Assembly (NCBI RefSeq): GCF_022581195.2
Contig: NC_061467.1
Coordinates: 8,308,001 to 8,372,000 of the forward strand
Source: Helicoverpa zea
Lineage: Eukaryota > Arthropoda > Insecta > Lepidoptera > Noctuidae
Length of the DNA stretch: 64,000 nt
Direction of reading: 5' to 3'
Shown here: positions 59,658-64,000 of the stretch, one piece after another
Position numbering within the stretch: the first letter of the stretch is position 1
Layout of the letters: every line of letters begins with the position of its first letter
Made by a program: the position numbers and the translations under genes
The notes under the pieces: model-generated
Databases searched by the model: none
The model's input: the letters and a program-made list of their open reading frames with translations, nothing else
What the model was told of the DNA's origin: nothing

Positions 59658-60040
59658 ATCATCCTCCGAGCCTTTTTCCCAATCATGTTGGGGTCGGCTT
59701 CCAGTCTAACCGGATTCAGCTGAGTACCAATGCTTTACAAGAAGCGACTGCCTATCTGACCTCCTCAACCCAGTTACCCGGGCAACCCGATACCCCTTGG
59801 TTAGACTGGTGTCAGACTTACTGGCTTCTGACTACCCGTAACGACTGCCAAGGATGTTCAATGACAGCCGGGACCTACAGTTTAACGTGCCATCCGAAAC
59901 ACAGCCAATGGTGTCTAAGATATACTTAGAAAGTACATACAGACTTAGAAAAGTTGCATTGGTACTTGCCTGACCTGGGATCGAACCCGCGCCCTCATAC
60001 TTGAGAGATTGGTCCTTTACCCACTAGGCCACCACGACTT
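59658..60040 (-). mobile_element. Full-length tRNA-derived SINE
   Basis: On the minus strand it begins at 60040 with a tRNA-like head: A box TGGCCTAGTGG (60031-60021) and B box GGTTCGATCCC (59987-59977). The body contains TTTCGGATGGCACGTTAAAC and GTCAGAAGCCAGTAAGTCTG, and the tail ACCCCAACATGATTGGGAAA. It is flanked by a perfect 14-bp duplication CATTAATTATCCAC (59644-59657 and 60041-60054), which fixes both ends. This is a noctuid SINE family I know well (HaSE-type, name from memory). Confidence 0.93.
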
Positions 60041-60109
60041 CATTAATTATCCACGAGATCATTAATTATAGAGCGCATCATCTATTTTATACGATAAAAC
60101 GTAATTAGC

Positions 60110-60262
60110 TGGAAGCCAGTAAGTCTGACAACCGATCTTACCTAGGTGTATTGGGTTGCCCGAGTAACTAGTTTGAGGAGGTCAGAGAGGCAGTCGCTCC
60201 TTGTAAAACTCTGGTACATACTCAGGCCCAACATACTTGGGAAAAGACTAGGCAGACGATGA
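60110..60262 (+). mobile_element. SINE 3' fragment
   Basis: Same family as 59658-60040 but opposite strand, 5'-truncated: GGAAGCCAGTAAGTCTGACA, TTGGGTTGCCCGAGTAACTA, TTGAGGAGGTCAGAGAGGCA and CCCAACATACTTGGGAAAAG. It lies within 60 bp of the full copy, so two insertions hit the same spot. Confidence 0.8.
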
Positions 60263-63157
60263 AACGTAATTAGCTGACTGATGACTAAGGATAGTCTTAG
60301 CTGGATTTATTATTTTGCACGTTGATTTGATCCTGGGTCATGTCAATTTAAATCGTGTTAAATACAAAAGCAGAATAAGGCAACTCAGCCTGCGGTATTT
60401 CTAGAAAATTAAGTTTATATAAAATATTCCATTAATATGACTGAAACAATTTCCATAATTAAATATGCATTTTATAATTTCAAAAGTTAATGATTACAAT
60501 GAAATATTGTTAATTATAGCTTAGATAATGGATTACAAAACAATTGTTAATTGCTACTGAGTTCAAAATCAATTTGATTTGCAATTTCATTTAAATTTCT
60601 ATTCATTTATTTTGCTCCACTTACGTTGATAGCCTTCAATACAATTTACATTTCTAAGTTACCTATATCAAACTAATGGAAAAATAGCACTTTTGTACTC
60701 TATAATATGGTTAATAAACATGATGATATCATTAAAACTAAAAACTAAAAGCTCGCACAAAACCACGGCAGTCGGCAGTTACCCATTAAATCATAGGAGG
60801 AACTAACACGATACGCCATACAATAAAAAACAAAGATGAGTAAAAACCCGTGAGAGATGTTTCATAAGGTATAAAGTATGAAGAATTATTGCGTGGCGTT
60901 ATGAATGATGGTGAAGACGTAATGTTGGAGCTGATTTATTCACATTACCCGTACAAATCGTAAAAAATAAACAGTAAAAAGTAACATGAATTAACACATG
61001 CAATGGCATCCTAGTATGGTGTTTGACGCAATCTATTGCATGCATAGATAAGGTAGTTTGCAGCCTAATCCTACAATTCGTATTCATAAAAAAACTTACA
61101 CTTTATTTTCCTGATTCCGAAAGAAAGAATTTAAAGCTAGCTCATGAAGTCTTTAAGATAGTGACTAAAGTACATTACCACGGATTCCTTCCGAGTCACA
61201 GTATTATCAACATACTCAAAATAAAAAGCTACAAAACGTTTTAAAGGAACAAGATTAAGAACAAAGAGTATTTTATCGGCACCACTAATGGTTGGCTACA
61301 CAAAACATTAAGCTAGAAGTGTTACACTTCATGCGTCGGTTACAAAGTGGCACTTCTAGAAATAGACAGAGGTACCACGGAATAAAAGTAACAAAGTTGG
61401 TGCTTTTATCAAGGCAAATAGTTCACAATGTTCCAGTGTGTTTTCGTTATCTAGACTTGGTGTATTAGGTCCTAGTTTTGCACTTAAATGTACACTTTTC
61501 TTGACATTATGAGCCCTCGATAGTGTCTGGTTGAGTCTAGTGTTAGTTCGCTATGTTTATCCATTTTGCTAGATAAATTGGACTTATAGCAGTGTATTTG
61601 CGTTATATACTGAATAGAAGTGCGCTTTAACTTGTTGAAACTTTTACTAGTGTAGTGGATACCCAACACCTAGCTACTTAGCATGGAACTTGATAGATAC
61701 GAGTTGAGGAAAGTTATGAATAAAATACTTTAACAAAAACTGAAGAGGCATACTCGTAAATACGAAAACAAGCATCACAAACTGTTATTTTTAATCCTGT
61801 TTTCGTAATCATAATTACGTACGAAATTACACTCATATTTTCATACACATGTTTATTTATAGGAGAATAATCCATGAGATAAACACACGCGGTGTATGTA
61901 CGTTGAACGTATCATTACCAACTTTTCCCACTCGGGTGTTGTAAATTTACACCGCGAATAAAGTTCCTCATTGTTTGCCGAAAAGCGTGCGAATTCGAAA
62001 AAGTTCAAACGGTAACTGACTACTTCATTTTCGGTGGGAAAATTAATGAATGAAGTGCTCGCTTCGGTTATGAAGTGAATTTTTAACGGGTTATTTCTCT
62101 GAGAGGCTTTAAAATAATATTGGTTTCAGTTGCATACGTTGTATTATCTTTTATTTCGCTGTCTATCTATGAAGCTTATGGCTTTCCTTTGGTAGGTCCT
62201 TAACTGACAGTTCAAAACAGAGGACCCTTACATAAGGTTGATCATCGACCTAATAATATCCAAAATTTCTGTCTTATCTGTATAACATCAATTTATTGTT
62301 TTTCCTCATATCGATGTGTACATGATTTTACAGGTCAATACATTTCAATATAAATAATACACAGTTTGTTATTATTTTGTTTTGAAGTGAAACACTTACC
62401 TATTCACAAACGTTCCACAATTTGTTACACGTGAAATTATTTTCAGATCTATTGTCCGTAGTAATTTGTTGACAACGAAATGACAATAGCAGGCTATATT
62501 TAGAAAGCCTTTATAAGCGATCCATTTTATGAATAAAACATTTAAATTTTAACTATTGTGTTTGAAAAAGGTTGTGACATAGCAATTTCCCCCATTTATT
62601 CGTATTTATACAATATTTTTAAACATTTTTATTTCTTACCTATTTTAGTGTATAATGTACTTGATCCAATTTCTTTTGTATTTATAGAAATAACGTACGC
62701 TTTGAATATTTAAAATCTTTGTATTTCTCTTTACAAGCGATGAAATATAATTTTTGTTCCACAAAGGGATCATGTTTCCTTACTCTCTGTATGGGACAGG
62801 TGACACATAAAGTAAGCAATTTTAAACGTTCGAAAGCAATATCTTGAAGGCCATTAAATGAAAATATTTTATTTTTTAAGTTACTTTTGACATACTTAAT
62901 TGTTAACTTCTTTTTAGCAACAAATACAAAAAAGTAAATATTTTCAGGCAAACCAACTTAACAAAATCAACTATTTAGGTATATTCACACTATTAGTGGT
63001 ACATTCCTATGACAATGGGCGGGATTTTTTTACAATTTACCTAAGTTCATCATCATCGCAACCCGCGGGAAAAAAAATACATTTTATCTTTTAATTTTCT
63101 ACACCTCGACGAAACCTACCTTTAATAGGGATGTTCCACTATTTATAGATATCTAAA
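60263..63157. other. Intergenic, no gene recognised
   Basis: AT-rich DNA. Frames at 60899-61244, 61484-61669 and 62682-62951 are short and without motif. Confidence 0.45.
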
Positions 63158-63158
63158 C

Positions 63159-63514
63159 TGCCTCGTTGGTCTAGTTGTCGCAAGTGTGGCTGCTGAGCAC
63201 GAGGTCTCGGGTTCGATTCCCGAGTCGGGCCGAAATCGCTTTGTGGGTTTTAGAAGACTTTCACAAAGCAGCCCGAAGCCTGGAAGTTGGTGATTGATTC
63301 ACCCGTGCATCGGAGAGCACGTAAATGTCGGTCCTGCGCCTGATCTCTTTCCGGTCGTGTCGAATTGCCGTCCCATCGGGCTATGAGATTGAAGGAATAG
63401 GGAGTGCACCTGTGTCTGCGCAAATGCTTGTGCACTATAATATGTCCTGCGCAGTTGGCTAATCTCCTTACATGAGAACAGCCGCCGTAGCCGATAATCG
63501 GCTAGGAGGACATC
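63159..63514 (+). mobile_element. tRNA-derived SINE, second family
   Basis: The tRNA-like head has A box TGGTCTAGTTG (63167-63177) and B box GGTTCGATTCC (63210-63220). The body contains AGCCCGAAGCCTGGAAGTTG and CCGTCCCATCGGGCTATGAG, and the tail GAATAGGGAGTGCACCTGTG, ATATGTCCTGCGCAGTTGGC and CGGCTAGGAGGACATCAT. A weak 8-bp duplication ATAGATAT flanks it (63145-63152 and 63515-63522). The tail is shared by several lepidopteran SINEs. It is not a working tRNA gene: the head lacks a normal acceptor stem pairing. Confidence 0.9.
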
Positions 63515-63522
63515 ATAGATAT

Positions 63523-64000
63523 TTATCTTGTGTCTAAGCTGACATTATAAAGTCACGCACATACAAACCACATGTATACTTAAATAAATGCATTCACTAT
63601 AAAGGTGACTCCATACATTGCTCGCGACGTCGCGTCACTTAAATTACTTTTCTTTCGAGCGATTTTATTTGCTAACCGTCAGGATTTAGATGGGAAAATG
63701 TACTGAACAAAAACTAATAGGGGTGGTGCTTTTGTTAAATGTTTTTTGCCGGGCACTAGTTTCTTTGGGTCCAATGGTTTACGGGATAATTTTTGTTATT
63801 AGTTTTTTGCACGGTTACGTTGAAAGTTTTTTGTGTACCGTTCATAAAGTGAATAAACTTTGTTTACTTAGCTGTTATGAATGTTTTGGTAAGTTGTGAT
63901 TTTGTAGATTAGACAATAACTATTTAGAGATAATTACATATGAGTCGAGATATTGAATGAACAATGTGTGAAGTATATATCAATCATGTAGAGTAATAGG
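63523..64000. other. Intergenic, no gene recognised
   Basis: The plus frame 63690-63899 (69 codons, Val/Leu/Cys-rich) has no motif I recognise. Nothing else seen. Confidence 0.4.

Noticed and set aside
63159..63235. tRNA gene
   Set aside because: A and B boxes are present, but the sequence continues into a SINE body and the acceptor stem does not pair; it is a SINE head.

Overview
This window looks like a piece of a lepidopteran nuclear genome, most likely a noctuid moth. The DNA is AT-rich and intron-bearing, and it carries several repeats I recognise from moths: a tRNA-headed SINE on the minus strand with a clean target-site duplication, a second tRNA-headed SINE on the plus strand, the 'CTAGCTGTTGCCCGCGACTTCG' type repeat, CATCATCAT-headed tails that read '...CCACTGCTGAACATAGGCCTC', and the 3' ends of many non-LTR retrotransposons. 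These assignments come from memory of the families, not from a search.

Only one host gene is convincing. It lies on the minus strand from 52229 down to 42839: a polypeptide N-acetylgalactosaminyltransferase (GalNAc-T, Golgi mucin-type O-glycosylation), most like insect PGANT9. I could reconstruct the whole coding sequence: a type II membrane anchor and stem (exon 1), a GT-A catalytic domain with the DSH metal motif and the WGGENLE motif (exons 2-6), and a C-terminal ricin-type lectin domain. The first (alpha) lectin repeat has three alternative exons in a row (47492-47385, 47180-47061, 46781-46677). Each is phase 0 at both ends, each carries its own CLD motif, and each ends in GNQ. Their net charges differ strongly (about +5, -1 and -3). 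Any one of them joins the shared beta-repeat exon (45582-45454) and gamma-repeat exon (43003-42839), giving proteins of 602, 606 or 601 residues. This switchable lectin cassette is the most interesting biology in the window. A long GU-rich (in the RNA) 31-bp minisatellite sits in the intron between the beta and gamma exons. The 3' UTR probably runs about 3.1 kb to a good polyadenylation site near 39680.

The rest is intergenic or intronic and dominated by decayed mobile elements. 1-1.8 kb: nested retroelement ends, including a pseudogene with a premature stop. 3.7-7.6 kb: repeat tails, a SINE fragment and two MITEs. 9.2-9.7 kb: a 243-bp tandem duplication. 14 kb, 22.8 kb and 37 kb: LINE 3' ends. 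26.2-27.6 kb: a 1.39-kb foldback element with nested tandem repeats. 38.6-39.5 kb: a Harbinger-like element beside a 227-bp MITE. 56.1-56.5 kb: a perfect 156-bp inverted repeat. 56.7-57.1 kb: a Helitron-like repeat. 59.6-60.3 kb and 63.2-63.5 kb: SINEs. No CRISPR array, rRNA, functional tRNA or bacterial-type operon was seen.
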